Position numbers and translations under genes: made by a program | In this document: in pieces, positions 36,540 to 46,692 of the stretch | Layout: each line of letters starts with the position of its first letter | How positions within the stretch are numbered: the first letter of the stretch is position 1 | The notes under the pieces: generated by a model | Databases searched by the model: none | Seen by the model: the letters and a program-made list of their open reading frames with translations, nothing else | Told to the model about the DNA's origin: nothing | Assembly (NCBI GenBank): GCA_016710115.1 | Contig: JADJLN010000008.1 | Location: 1-64,000, forward strand | Length of the DNA stretch: 64,000 nt | Origin: Saprospiraceae bacterium | GTDB taxonomy: Bacteria > Bacteroidota > Bacteroidia > Chitinophagales > Saprospiraceae | Direction of reading: 5' to 3'

Positions 36540-36919
36540 ATTCCTGGGTCTTCGTCTTTGAGACGAACAAACCCGATTTCTGTCCGTTGGTCATTGATCG
36601 GGCCAGTGATCGACATCGTATCCTGGCCGAAATAGAGAATTCTGATTTTGCGGGCCGATTGATCATTGGCCTGGATCTGCATCCAATTATTGGCGATGGA
36701 TATTTTTCCAGTTTCTGTGAAGCCCCCATACCAGGTCAGAATGTACCTCTGGTCGGGAGTTATGGTCAATTGAATGGGATCGATCTCTACGTTCCAGGTG
36801 GAATCGAGTACCTGTAAAGACCGTGCTTGCCAGGAGCCAATAAATTCTTCTGGAATTTCCTGTTTCTGACAGGAAAGCAGGACCAAAACCCAGAGGGGAA
36901 AAAGGAAAAGTTGCTTCAT
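36536..36919 (-). CDS. Small lipoprotein of unknown function
   Basis: A 127-residue protein. Start MKQLFLFPLWVLVLLSC at 36919 gives a lipobox (LLSC, Cys 17). The body EFIGSWQARSL..TITPDQRYILTWYGG..WMQIQAND..DTMSITGPI resembles lipocalin-like Bacteroidota lipoproteins (a GxW motif near the N-terminus and about eight beta strands), but I cannot name a family. It overlaps DUF1573 by 4 bp and starts 8 bp after the nhaD stop. Confidence 0.75.
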   Translation of the reverse strand: MKQLFLFPLWVLVLLSCQKQEIPEEFIGSWQARSLQVLDSTWNVEIDPIQLTITPDQRYILTWYGGFTETGKISIANNWMQIQANDQSARKIRILYFGQDTMSITGPINDQRTEIGFVRLKDEDPGI

Positions 36920-36927
36920 GTTCGTGA

Positions 36928-38256
36928 TCAGAAAAACATGGAGAGTACTATAAAAGCGCCTGCACCTCCCAGAAATCCTAACGCCGCGATCCAACTGATA
37001 TTTTTCAGATACCAGATGAAATCAATCCGCTCCATACCCATTGCTGCGACACCTGCAGCCGATCCAATAATCAGCATACTGCCACCCGTGCCAGCTGAAT
37101 AAGCAATAAAATGCCAAAGCCGGTCATCCATCGGAAAATTGTACATCCCCATGGAAGCAGCGACAAGAGGAACGTTGTCAATAATGGCTGAAAAAAAACC
37201 GAGGACGATGACCACAATATCAATATTGGGTATGGCCGCATCCAACCCTTCTGCGGCATAGTTCAATAATCCGATCATATGTCCTCCATGGCCCATTACC
37301 GCAGCTGACTCTAATGCAGCAACGGCAGCCAGGATGCCCAGAAAGAAGATGATACTGCTCATTTCGATCCGACTGAGGGCATGTCGGGCGCTGAGGACTT
37401 CCTTTTCTTCCCGGCTGAAATCTTCACCCGGATGGATGTATTCCGAGATCAACCAGACGATCCCCAAACTGAGCATGATCCCGATATAGGGCGGTAAATG
37501 AGTGATGGATTTGAACACAGGGACGAAGATCAACCCGCCAAGACCGGCGAACAGGATCCATTTACTAGTCTTCAGCGGTTTTTCACCCGCCTGCTTTACC
37601 TCGCTTGTTTTGGGTGTGATGTTGCCTCTGAATGCAGGCAGAAACATGGCAATGATGCCTGGAATTATGATGCAGATCAGAGAGGGGATGACAATGTGTT
37701 CGATCAACCCCAAGGAACTGACTCTTTTCCCGATCCACAACATTGTGGTAGTGACATCCCCAATGGGCGACCAGGCACCACCTGCATTTGCACCGATCAC
37801 AGCCATGGAAACAAACCACAGCCGTTCTTCTCGCTGGGGCACAAGTTTCCTCAGCAGAGATACCAGAACGATCGTCGAAGCCAGATTGTCCAGTACTGCA
37901 GACATGAAAAAGGCCAGGATCAGGATGATCCAGAGCATTGACGTCTTTTTAGTCGTACTGATTCGGTCGGTAATGACAGAAAAACCGCGATGGAGGTCAA
38001 TCAACTCGACAATGGTCATTGCACCGATCAGGAACAGCAGGATTTTGGCGATCTTGCCAATATGATGAAGCAGCACAGGCTCAATCTCTCCGACGGTGTG
38101 TTCATGTGTGATGACATCAAGATGCCCCATCGAAATCATCGCCCAGCACAGAGAGCCCATCAGAAGGGCCGGAACGGATTTATCCAGGCGAAGCGGATGT
38201 TCAAATACAATCAGGCTGTAACCGATCACAAAACAGAGGACAAGAGCGGTGATCAT
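36928..38256 (-). CDS. nhaD: Sodium:proton antiporter, NhaD family
   Basis: A 442-residue inner-membrane antiporter with 11-12 hydrophobic helices that exports Na+ or Li+ in exchange for H+. Hallmarks are VITHEHTVGEIEPVLLHHIGKI, AVLDNLASTIVLVSLLRKLVP, GANAGGAWSPIGDVTTTMLWI and FFSAIIDNVPLVAASMGMY, the two DN/DP ion-transport signatures. The frame is intact. NhaD is frequent in marine and saline Bacteroidota, so it hints at a sodium-containing habitat. Confidence 0.95.
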   Translation of the reverse strand: MITALVLCFVIGYSLIVFEHPLRLDKSVPALLMGSLCWAMISMGHLDVITHEHTVGEIEPVLLHHIGKIAKILLFLIGAMTIVELIDLHRGFSVITDRISTTKKTSMLWIILILAFFMSAVLDNLASTIVLVSLLRKLVPQREERLWFVSMAVIGANAGGAWSPIGDVTTTMLWIGKRVSSLGLIEHIVIPSLICIIIPGIIAMFLPAFRGNITPKTSEVKQAGEKPLKTSKWILFAGLGGLIFVPVFKSITHLPPYIGIMLSLGIVWLISEYIHPGEDFSREEKEVLSARHALSRIEMSSIIFFLGILAAVAALESAAVMGHGGHMIGLLNYAAEGLDAAIPNIDIVVIVLGFFSAIIDNVPLVAASMGMYNFPMDDRLWHFIAYSAGTGGSMLIIGSAAGVAAMGMERIDFIWYLKNISWIAALGFLGGAGAFIVLSMFF

Positions 38257-38347
38257 CTGAAGGTGTTATACGTAAGAAAGGCGCAAAGATAGTAGAATAT
38301 CGATCCGGGATGAGGCACACGGAGAAAGTCGATCAATTCAATCAGAA

Positions 38348-38379
38348 TTTGTGCACTGGTGCAGTTCCATGTACTTTTG
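38348..38379 (+). promoter_or_regulatory. Promoter of dusB
   Basis: TTTG (38348-38351), a 20-nt spacer and TACTTTTG (38372-38379) match the Bacteroidota consensus exactly, 14 nt before the dusB ATG. Confidence 0.75.
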
Positions 38380-38393
38380 TGGCAAATACAGGA

Positions 38394-39398
38394 ATGGTCA
38401 AGATCGGCGAGATTGAATTAGGTGATTTTCCCTTTCTGCTGGCTCCGATGGAGGATGTCAGCGATCCACCCTTCCGGGCATTGTGCAAGGAACAGGGTTG
38501 CGATCTGATGTATACAGAGTTCATCTCGGTAGAAGGGCTGATCCGAGATGCATCCAAGTCGGTACAGAAACTGGATATATACGATGAAGAACGGCCGATC
38601 GGCATTCAGATTTTCGGTGCAGAGCTGGATTCAATGACTCGTGCAGCTGAAATTGTCGAAGAAGCGAAGCCGGAGATTCTCGATATCAATTTCGGCTGTC
38701 CGGTGCAAAAAGTGGTTTGCAAATTGGCCGGTGCAGGGATTCTGAAAGACATTCCCAAAATGGTGGAACTCACCTCAGCTATTGTCAAATCGACCAATTT
38801 ACCGGTCACTGTAAAGACCCGGCTCGGTTGGGATGATCAGTCTATTTATATCGAGGAAGTGGCCGAACGTCTTCAGGATGTCGGGATCAAAGCAATATCC
38901 ATTCACGGGCGCACACGAAAGCAGATGTACAAGGGTGATGCAGACTGGTCAAGAATCGCCCGTGTAAAGGAAAATCCGCGGATGCATATTCCTGTTTTTG
39001 GCAATGGCGATATCGACACGCCTGAAAAAGCCATGGAATACCGACAGCGATACGGTGTGGATGGTATCATGATCGGTCGGGCAAGCATCGGAAATCCATG
39101 GATTTTCCGGGAGATGAAACATTATATGCAAACCGGAGAGATGCTCCCACCGCCCACACTGGAAGAACGGATAGATGCAGCACGAAGGCATCTCTTGCGT
39201 TCTGTCGAATGGAAAGGCCCCAAATTGGGGGTTTTGGAAATGCGTCGACATTATACGAACTACTTCAAAGGGCTGGAAGGGATTAAAACCTTCCGATCCC
39301 GGTTGGTCACCGAGGAGGATCTCTCTATCTTGCTGTCCATTCTGCAGGAGATCGAATATCACTACTCCTCTGCTGAATTTGCCGTTCAGGCTGGTTAA
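38394..39398 (+). CDS. dusB: tRNA-dihydrouridine synthase
   Basis: An FMN-dependent enzyme that reduces uridine in the tRNA D loop. ATG at 38394 follows the promoter and gives MVKIGEIELGDFPFLLAPME, with the FMN-binding barrel start. The signatures are DINFGCPVQKVVCKLAGAGIL with the catalytic cysteine of that loop, VKTRLGWDD, ISIHGRTRKQMYKGDADW and GNGDIDTPEKA, then VDGIMIGRASIGNPWIF. The length of 334 residues is normal. The Asn-x-Gly-Cys-Pro motif is NFGCP, as common in this phylum. A cca gene follows. Confidence 0.96.
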   Translation: MVKIGEIELGDFPFLLAPMEDVSDPPFRALCKEQGCDLMYTEFISVEGLIRDASKSVQKLDIYDEERPIGIQIFGAELDSMTRAAEIVEEAKPEILDINFGCPVQKVVCKLAGAGILKDIPKMVELTSAIVKSTNLPVTVKTRLGWDDQSIYIEEVAERLQDVGIKAISIHGRTRKQMYKGDADWSRIARVKENPRMHIPVFGNGDIDTPEKAMEYRQRYGVDGIMIGRASIGNPWIFREMKHYMQTGEMLPPPTLEERIDAARRHLLRSVEWKGPKLGVLEMRRHYTNYFKGLEGIKTFRSRLVTEEDLSILLSILQEIEYHYSSAEFAVQAG

Positions 39399-39412
39399 AA
39401 CGGGATTGAACA

Positions 39413-40845
39413 TTGATTTTTCCAATAGATAAAGACGAACAGGTCCTCCTGCGCATGATCGGCGATACGGCCGAGGATATGGGCATGCCTGCCTATCTGG
39501 TAGGAGGATATGTCCGGGACAAATTACTTGGGCGCGAGACGAAGGACCTGGATATTGTCTGCCTGGGAAGTGGGATCCAACTTGCAGAGCGGGTCGCCGA
39601 ATCCCTGTCGCCCAAACCCAATGTGACAGTTTTTCGCCGATTTGGCACAGCTATGTTCCGACACAAAGGACGTGAGCTGGAATTTGTCGGAGCACGGAAA
39701 GAGTCATACAGCCAGGATTCGCGAAAACCTGCAGTGGAAGAAGGCAGCCTGGAGGACGACCAGTTTCGCCGGGATTTTACGATCAACGCGCTGGCCATCA
39801 GTCTGAGTCCAATGCAATTCGGGGAAATACTGGATCCATTTGACGGGATCAGGCATTTATCGGAGAAGGTGCTGAAAACGCCATTGGATCCCGGAAAGAC
39901 ATTTTCTGATGATCCTCTTCGCATGATGCGGGCGATCCGTTTTGCCACTCAGCTCGGATTTACCATCGAACCTGAAACCCTGGAAGCCATTCAGCGTTAT
40001 CGGGAACGGATTCGCATTGTTTCGCAGGAACGCATCACCACCGAACTCAACAAGATCCTCCAGGCACCCACACCATCGGTCGGGTTCAGGCTTTTGTTGG
40101 ATACCGATCTGCTCTCCCTGATTCTGCCGGAACTGGTAGAACTCAAGGGGGTTGAATTCAAGGAAGGGGTGGGGCACAAAGACAACTTTTACCACACCCT
40201 CCAGGTTGTAGACAACCTGTGCCGCCAATCCGATGACCTGTGGTTGAGATGGTCTGCACTGCTGCATGATATTGCCAAACCGGCTACAAAACGATTCGAA
40301 CCCGAAACAGGTTGGACCTTTCACGGCCATGATGCACTTGGCGCAAACATGGTGGTCAAGATCTTCCGGAAGCTCCGGCTTCCTCTGGATCACAAGATGA
40401 AATTTGTGCAGAAAATGGTGCGCATGCATCTGCGTCCTATCAGTCTGACAAAAGAGGATATTACTGATTCGGCGGTTCGACGCCTGTTGTTTGATGCCGG
40501 GGAAGACCTGGATGCCCTGTTGACCCTTTGTGAGGCGGATATTACCTCAAAAAATCCCAAAAAAGTCACTCAGTATCTGGAAAACTATTCGCACCTCAGG
40601 CAGAAGCTGGATGAGGTGGAAGAAAGCGATCGACTGCGCAATTGGCAGCCACCGATCTCCGGGGAAATGATCATGGAAACCTTCCACCGGGACCATGCAG
40701 AGAGGTCGGCTTGATCAAGACGCGCATTCGGGAGGCAATCCCGGATGGGGAAATCCCAAACCAGTTCGAACAGGCATTCAGCCTGATGATTGAAGAAGGG
40801 AAAAAACTGGGTCTGGAATCCAAACCATCATCTTCGGATATATGA
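39413..40845 (+). CDS. cca: CCA tRNA nucleotidyltransferase with HD domain (one frame break)
   Basis: It adds or repairs the 3' CCA of tRNAs. This matters because two of the three tRNAs in this window lack an encoded CCA. The nucleotidyltransferase core has YLVGGYVRDKLLGRETKDLDIV (GG and DxD), RFGTAMFRHKGRELEFVGARKESY and RRDFTINALAI; the RNA-binding domain has DPLRMMRAIRFATQLGF, and the HD phosphohydrolase has SALLHDIAKPAT and FHGHDALGA. The frame is lost near 40690, where the end continues as PPGPCREVGLIKTRIREAIPDGEIPN. No ATG is available at the front, so a TTG start at 39413 is the best choice; Met at 39452 would cut the core. The stop overlaps plsC by 4 bp. Confidence 0.93.
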
Positions 40846-41576
40846 CCAGTCCATTTCGTTTCTTCAGATTGGTCTGGGCCCTGTACGGTCTGTTGATCTT
40901 TTTCATCCTCTTGTTGATCTGTTTTCCGTTTTATCTGATCATCCTTGGTTTGTTGCCATCTAATCGCTACAAACCCGTGATCTGGTTTAATCATCATGTC
41001 TTTCCCCGTGTCTTTTTTACGCTTGTGGGGATACGAGTTAAGGTGCATAACCGGCAGATTCTCCAGAAAAAGACACAATACATACTCGTGAGTAACCATC
41101 GGACAGCGATCGATTTCATGGCCAATACACTGGCTTTCCCGAACGTGTACAAGTATCTCGCAAAGAAGGAACTGACCCGGGTGCCCTTCCTGGGATTTGT
41201 GGTAAAGAAGCTGTGCGTGTTAGTGGACCGCACCAGCACCGCATCGAGAACCCGGAGCCTGGAATGGATGAAACGAACCTTTGCAGAAGGTTACTCCCTA
41301 TTTTTCTATCCGGAGGGAACACGCAATCGGGGTGAGGATCATCTGGGCGTTTTTTATTCCGGAGCTTTCCGTCTGGCTCAGGACCTCCAGGTACCCATTG
41401 CCGTGATGACTCTTCAAAATGTCCACCTCCGGAACGGTCCCGGGAGTGCATTACAACTCTGGCCAGGGACCCTGCACATCCGGTGGAGTGGCATCGTTAT
41501 GCCATCAGAAGATACAACGCATGCGGTTTTGATGGAACAGACACGACAATTCATGTTGGCGGATCTGATGCCCTGA
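40842..41576 (+). CDS. plsC: 1-acyl-sn-glycerol-3-phosphate acyltransferase
   Basis: It makes phosphatidic acid from lysophosphatidic acid at the inner membrane. The 244-residue protein has an N-terminal hydrophobic segment (ALYGLLIFFILLLICFPFYLII), then the HX4D box NHRTAIDF, and the EGTR box FFYPEGTRNRGE, with FYSGAFRLAQDLQVPIAV as the third block. It overlaps cca by 4 bp. The stop abuts the convergent next gene with no gap. Confidence 0.94.
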   Translation: MTSPFRFFRLVWALYGLLIFFILLLICFPFYLIILGLLPSNRYKPVIWFNHHVFPRVFFTLVGIRVKVHNRQILQKKTQYILVSNHRTAIDFMANTLAFPNVYKYLAKKELTRVPFLGFVVKKLCVLVDRTSTASRTRSLEWMKRTFAEGYSLFFYPEGTRNRGEDHLGVFYSGAFRLAQDLQVPIAVMTLQNVHLRNGPGSALQLWPGTLHIRWSGIVMPSEDTTHAVLMEQTRQFMLADLMP

Positions 41577-42161
41577 TCAGCTGATCCCCAGGATCAATTC
41601 TCGGTCTTTCTCAATCGAATGAATGACCTGATCATAGGTTTCGCGAAAGGTTTTTTCTGCTCGTTCAAGCTCACCAGTTGCCGATTCGATCTCTTCTGCA
41701 GCACTTTTCATGCGCTTTTCTCCTTCCGCAATGGCATGTTCGATACCGGCAATTTCTTTCCTGAAGTCCGCAATTTTCTGCTCCAGTGTCGCAATGTCCT
41801 TTTTTCGGGCTTCGATCTTGCGTTTCATCGCCGATTCCAACGCGCTGTCAAAATCGGTCCGTTCCTGTTGCAAGACCTTGATGTACCGGTCAATCGAGTT
41901 CAAGACATGTCCTTTATCCACACCCATGGCTGAAGCCGTGGCAAATGCAGACTTTATCGCCAGTTCACCGGTGATTTCCATCTTTTCCAGCTGGTGCAGA
42001 GCCAGTTTGAATTCCAGATAATCAAAACCATTCTGATTATTGCGCTCCAGCGCTTTGCACAGGTAACCCAGGCTTTTTTCATCCAGGGAAGCACCATTGT
42101 CCAGGGCCAGCTTCAATTTATTCTCCATGCCTGAAATTTCGGTCAAAGGTACGTCTTTCAT
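41577..42161 (-). CDS. Coiled-coil protein of unknown function
   Basis: A 194-residue soluble protein. The N-terminal half is helical (LDEKSLGYLCKALERNNQNGFDYLEFKLALHQL split over two helices); the C-terminal half is a long coiled coil, with KRKIEARKKDIATLEQKIAD followed by heptads of Ala, Glu and Lys. I do not recognise the family. It starts 15 bp after the sbcC stop on the same strand, so it may belong to that operon and to DNA repair or to chromosome organisation (inference from position only). Confidence 0.75.
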   Translation of the reverse strand: MKDVPLTEISGMENKLKLALDNGASLDEKSLGYLCKALERNNQNGFDYLEFKLALHQLEKMEITGELAIKSAFATASAMGVDKGHVLNSIDRYIKVLQQERTDFDSALESAMKRKIEARKKDIATLEQKIADFRKEIAGIEHAIAEGEKRMKSAAEEIESATGELERAEKTFRETYDQVIHSIEKDRELILGIS

Positions 42162-42176
42162 AAAGTGAAGAGGAAG

Positions 42177-44965
42177 TTATTCATGACTGGTAGTGATCAG
42201 GCTGCCCCGGATCGGGTCCGGGCGGATCTTTAGAAATGCATTGACCTCCTGCTGCAATTCATCCACATGGGAAATGATGCCTACACTGCGGTTTTCATCA
42301 CGTAATGCTTTCAAGGTATCCAGTACGATCATCAGACTTTCTCTGTCCTGTGTGCCAAAGCCTTCATCCAGGAAGAAAAAATCCCGATCTCCATGCCGAT
42401 GTTGTCGGATCTGCTCCGCCATGGAGAGAGCCAGAGCGAGAGCCGCCTGAAAAAGCTGTCCTCCCGACAGGGTTTTAACCAAACGAAGCGCACCGCCATG
42501 GTAATAGTCCCGCACCATGATCCGGTTGCCATCGCCCAGCTCCAACCGCAACTTGTGTCTGGGCATTCTGTAAAATCGCTGATTGGCATGCTCCAGTATC
42601 TGGCGAAGGTACCGGGATGCAGCAAAGTCGACCATTCCCTTACCCCTGAACAGAGTCTCCAATGTTCTGAGATTGTTCAGTTTGTGTGTAATCTGCTGCA
42701 GTTCTTCCCGCAATTGGGTCGCTTCCTTACTTCTGAGTACTGTTTCTTCGATCAGACGATCCTGCACTGCCAGTTCATTGGACAAGGTTTGAACCGTTTG
42801 CAGATCTTCATCCAGTAAGGAGGTCAAGTCTGTTATTCGCTCTTCAATGTGATCCGGAATGATGATGTTCTTCAAAGATGGAAACCGGTCGAATAACTGA
42901 ACTAAGGCATCCTGGAACAGTGCCCTGATCGCAGTTTCCTGTTCTGCAGTATGATCGTGTCTGGTCTGGATTTGTTTCAACAGATCTGATGCCTGTTGAA
43001 GTGCTAGAAACGATGCTTCATTTTTTCTTGTGATTGATTTGATCTCTTCCTCAAGTGCGGTCATCCTGGCATTCAGATCAACAATAGACAGGAGGAGATA
43101 GGATTCAAGTTGTTCCGTCCCACCTGCCTGTTCGTTCAGAGTGACATATCGGCTTTGAGTGCAACCAGTTCTGCTTCCAGGTGCTGTAATTCACCATGCC
43201 GCTGCTGAAGCGTGGTTTCGAGTTGATGTCTTGCACTGTGGATTTGTTGTTGTTGCCTTTGTTCCGTTGCGATCTGACCGCCTAAACCCGTCTGTGTGCT
43301 GATCTGCCTGGACAGATCTTCACGAGTCATATGCCATTTCTCCAGTTGGGTTGAGCTGATTTTCTGCTGTTGCAACAGCTCCTGATACGTCTGACGAAGT
43401 GCCTCCAGACGTTCCTGCTGCAAACCGATCTGATCGGTCAGGCGTTTGATTTCAGCCATGTCCTGCTGCATCTGCCGAATGGCGTTCCGGCCGATTTCGC
43501 GGTTGCGTTCAAGTGGTTGAAACAGATCCTCATCCGCATCCCCGCCTATCGGGTCCAGGTGATCTGTCGAGCCACAAAGCGGGCATGGTTCACCTGAAGC
43601 CAACAGTTGACTGTATGGCCGTAAACCGGCGGAAAGACGGACGTCATGAATCTGTTGTTCCACCCGGACAAGGTCAGCCTCCAACCGGTTCAACTCCCTG
43701 GTTAAGAGCTGTGCTGGTTCAGATGGCGGATCATCAGCCAGAGCCTTCAGCCGGGATTGGTTGTGCCAATAGGCAGATAACTGTTTCTTCAGTTCAGTTA
43801 ATGTCTGTTTCCACTGCTTGCCCTGAACTTCCAGTTGTACCCTGTTTAATTCCAACTGATCCCAGTTGAATTGCCATTCCGACCATACCCGGATCTGTTC
43901 CTGAGGCAGCTGTTGGGTCAGGAGCAGGTCGATCTTCTGGTTGATTTCAGTCAATGTCTGGCCCGACTGTTCGATGGATGCATGCAAAGGCGACAATTCG
44001 GCCTTGCCAGAATCGACCTTCTGTTTGATCACGGTCATCTGGTCATGACACCTGACCATTTCGACACAGATCTGCAGAGATTTTCGAAGTTCCTCTTTTC
44101 GGGGAATTTCTGTTGCACGTTGTTGTGCGGTCAAAGCCTCTGCCTGGGCTTTCAAGGTATTTTCATGCTGTCTGTCAAGCTGTTCCTGTAGTCCGGATCG
44201 CTCGTTTATCAGTTTGTGAAGGGATAACCAGTGCTGATGAACCTGACGCAGACCATCCAGTTCAGCCTGCCGGTTTTTCACCAATGTGGTCATGGTGGAT
44301 TTCCGGGATTCAATTGCTGTCCGTTCAAGTTGCAATTGACTGAGTGGTGTCAGGAGCATCTGCTCTAACGTGGCGAGACGTCCTGCCAGATGTTGTTCCA
44401 CACTTCTGGTCTGGCCAAAAAGAGAACGGAGCCGACCGCCGAGGTCAAACCGATGGAGATGAAACAGATGCTGGAGCATGGTTGTCCGTTCGGCATCGGT
44501 CAGTTGGAGAAAGGCCTGGAATTGCCCTTGGGGGACGATCACTGTTCTGGAGAAGTGATCATAGGACAGGCCGATGGCGGTTTCCAGTTCCGCATCCGAG
44601 CTGGGGACCAGGTTGTCGCCTTCAACGGCAAAACTCTCACGTTGTAAAACCGGCCCCTGCTTCTTTCGTTTTCCAGAGGCGACACATTGGTATCGTCTGC
44701 CATCTACCAGCGAATCAAACGTAAACTGGATGAAGGCCTTGTCGGCTTCCAGGTTGAAGAGATTGGCGGCCAGTTTGTCCTGTTTGCTCATTCGCTCAAC
44801 CTGCCCGTAAAGGGCAAAGGTGATGGCATCCAGCAGGGAGGATTTACCACTGCCTACTGAACCGAAAATGCCAAAAAGATGGGCTTCCAGCAATGGCTGA
44901 AAGTCGATTCGGGTCCGTTCCCTGTAGGAGTAGATTCCTTCCAGAATAAGTTCAACTGGGATCAT
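42177..44965 (-). CDS. sbcC: Exonuclease SbcC, SMC-like ATPase (one frame break)
   Basis: The Rad50-like ATPase partner of SbcD; the complex cuts hairpins and protein-blocked DNA ends. The N-terminus is VELILEGIYSYRERTRIDF, with Walker A GSVGSGKSSLLDAITFALYG at about residue 35. Long coiled coils flank the zinc hook GEPCPLCGSTDH at about residue 463. The frame breaks near 43148 in AAA (ALK, then SRYVTLNEQAGG), and the C-terminal ATPase half follows: FAASRYLRQILEHANQRFY, the ABC signature LSGGQLFQAALALALSMAEQ and Walker B DFFFLDEGFGTQD. All catalytic motifs are present; one missing A would explain the break. It overlaps sbcD by 4 bp. Confidence 0.95.
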
Positions 44966-46175
44966 TCGTCCTCGACATTGAGCAGTTCATGAAACAGATC
45001 CAGCAGTGCCTCATCCGGTGTTGCACCTGTTTTATATTGAAAATAGGCCTGAAATACGTCATCCATATTGTCGAGATGAAGGGTTGGACGGCCATCCGTG
45101 TCTGACCCCGCTACGTCCAGGATCTCGGGTATTATACTCACCCGGGGATGAGCCTGTTCCAGACGCATTTTCCATTCACTGCTGAGATATTCCTGGCAGA
45201 TCATCGTCAATTCGACAAATGCATGCTGATGATCACTGAGGTAGTGAACAGCTTCATCAATATCCCGACTGGTATGTCGTAACAACGGGTATCCGGAATG
45301 CAAGGGGTGAAATTGCCAGCTGGCCGGTTGATTGGGGAGCAACTCCACAATCACCACTTTTTTATCCTGATGGGCCTCCGAAAACGAATAGGAGATCGGG
45401 CTGCCGCTATACACAACGGGCGGTCCATCTCCTTTGACCTGGTGAGGGCGATGGAGATGACCGAGTGCCGCATATTGGGTTGAAGGAGGAAGAGCATGGG
45501 TGGGGAGAGCCGGAATACCACCTGTGTACAGGATCGGTTTTTCATCATCGGGTTCCGGCTCGGGATGGGTCGGATCCTGGGCGAAATAGAGATGGCCCAT
45601 AAACAGATTGCAGCCCTGATCATCAAAATAGGTTTCTGCCAGCGATTGCCAATGGGCGGAAAGCAAATCAGTGAGTGCCTGTTCAGGCTGGTCGGGGTCC
45701 AGTCTGGTTTTTAACCGGATCGCGTTTGCGTAAGGTGTGGCGATAATGCGAAGTGGGGGCAATCAGGTAGACAGACTTCCACAAAACCCGGAGCTGATCG
45801 TGTCAGGATCAGACCATGTTCATGCGTAAACGGGGTGGCCACCTGGTAGGGATAGCCCAGCGTGATGATACCCAATTCGCGAGAGAGTCCATCCGGGGCA
45901 AGAAGATGATCCGGAGAGTCGTGGTTGCCGGCAATGACAATGACTGCTCGTCTCCCCTGATCGGACAATTTGCTCAGAGTTCGATAATACAGTTCATCGG
46001 CCTCATTGCCGGGGTGAAACTGGTCGAAAATGTCTCCGGTGATCAGAATGGCATGAGCACCACAGTCGTCAGCGATCTGGATGATCTCCTGCATGACTTC
46101 CTGTTGTTCCGGCAATCGGGAATGGGATTCGAGTCGCTTGCCAAGATGCCAGTCTGCCGTGTGAAGGAGGATCAT
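44962..46175 (-). CDS. sbcD: Exonuclease SbcD, Mre11-like nuclease (one frame break)
   Basis: A metallophosphoesterase nuclease. ATG at 46175 gives MILLHTADWHLGKRLESHSR; the metal ligands run on through AILITGDIFDQFHPGNEADELYY and VIVIAGNHDSPDHL. The frame is lost near 45758 in a run of five C, where one more C restores CLPDCPPLRIIATPYANAIR. The remaining part has NLFMGHLYF, YAALGHLHRPHQVKG and VVYSGSPISYSFSEAHQDK, the last phosphoesterase blocks, then the capping domain. It is the first gene of the sbcD-sbcC pair. Confidence 0.95.
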
Positions 46176-46451
46176 AGGGAGGATATGGATCAATTCTGGA
46201 AAGGTAACAAAAGCTGTTTCAACAGCACTCCAGGTGGATGAATCAGTGTCCCGAACGGGAGGAAAGTGGAGAGTGGATTGTGGTTTGAAATCAGGCTTTT
46301 ATTCGCAATCCAGTTGATGAATGGCATGTGTTTTGCCTGTCAATCATTTGAGGAAGGGCTTCTTGCGTATTGTTGCGAAAACCCTTTTCTTTGCTGGCCA
46401 GAAAAAGACATGGCAGTTTTTCAGATGTGAAAAACGGTGTTTTTCCCGAAT
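46176..46451. other. Intergenic region, no gene found
   Basis: About 276 bp between sbcD and tRNA-Pro with no convincing coding frame. It must hold the divergent promoters of sbcDC and the tRNA pair, but I find no clean TTTG-N20-TAnnTTTG match. Confidence 0.5.
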
Positions 46452-46526
46452 CGGGGTGTAGCGCAGCCCGGTTAGCGCGCTACGTTCGGGACGTAGAGGC
46501 CGGAGGTTCAAATCCTCTCACCCCGA
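46452..46526 (+). tRNA. tRNA-Pro (CGG)
   Basis: The acceptor CGGGGTG pairs with CACCCCG, the D stem is GCGC/GCGC, the anticodon stem CTACG/CGTAG holds loop TTCGGGA (anticodon CGG), and the T arm is GGAGG-TTCAAAT-CCTCT. Discriminator A; CCA not encoded. Confidence 0.95.
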
Positions 46527-46558
46527 CATTGCCTGCACGTTCAGGTGAAAAAATATAG

Positions 46559-46634
<76 letters not shown>

Positions 46635-46635
46635 G

Positions 46636-46668
46636 AAATGCCTGCATCCGTGCGGGCATTTTTTTTAT
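46636..46668 (+). terminator. Terminator of the tRNA-Pro/tRNA-Thr unit
   Basis: Stem AAATGCCTGCA / TGCGGGCATTT (one G-T pair) with a short loop and a run of eight or more T, directly after tRNA-Thr. Confidence 0.9.
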
Positions 46669-46692
46669 ATCTCTGTAGGCCAAGATCAGGGT

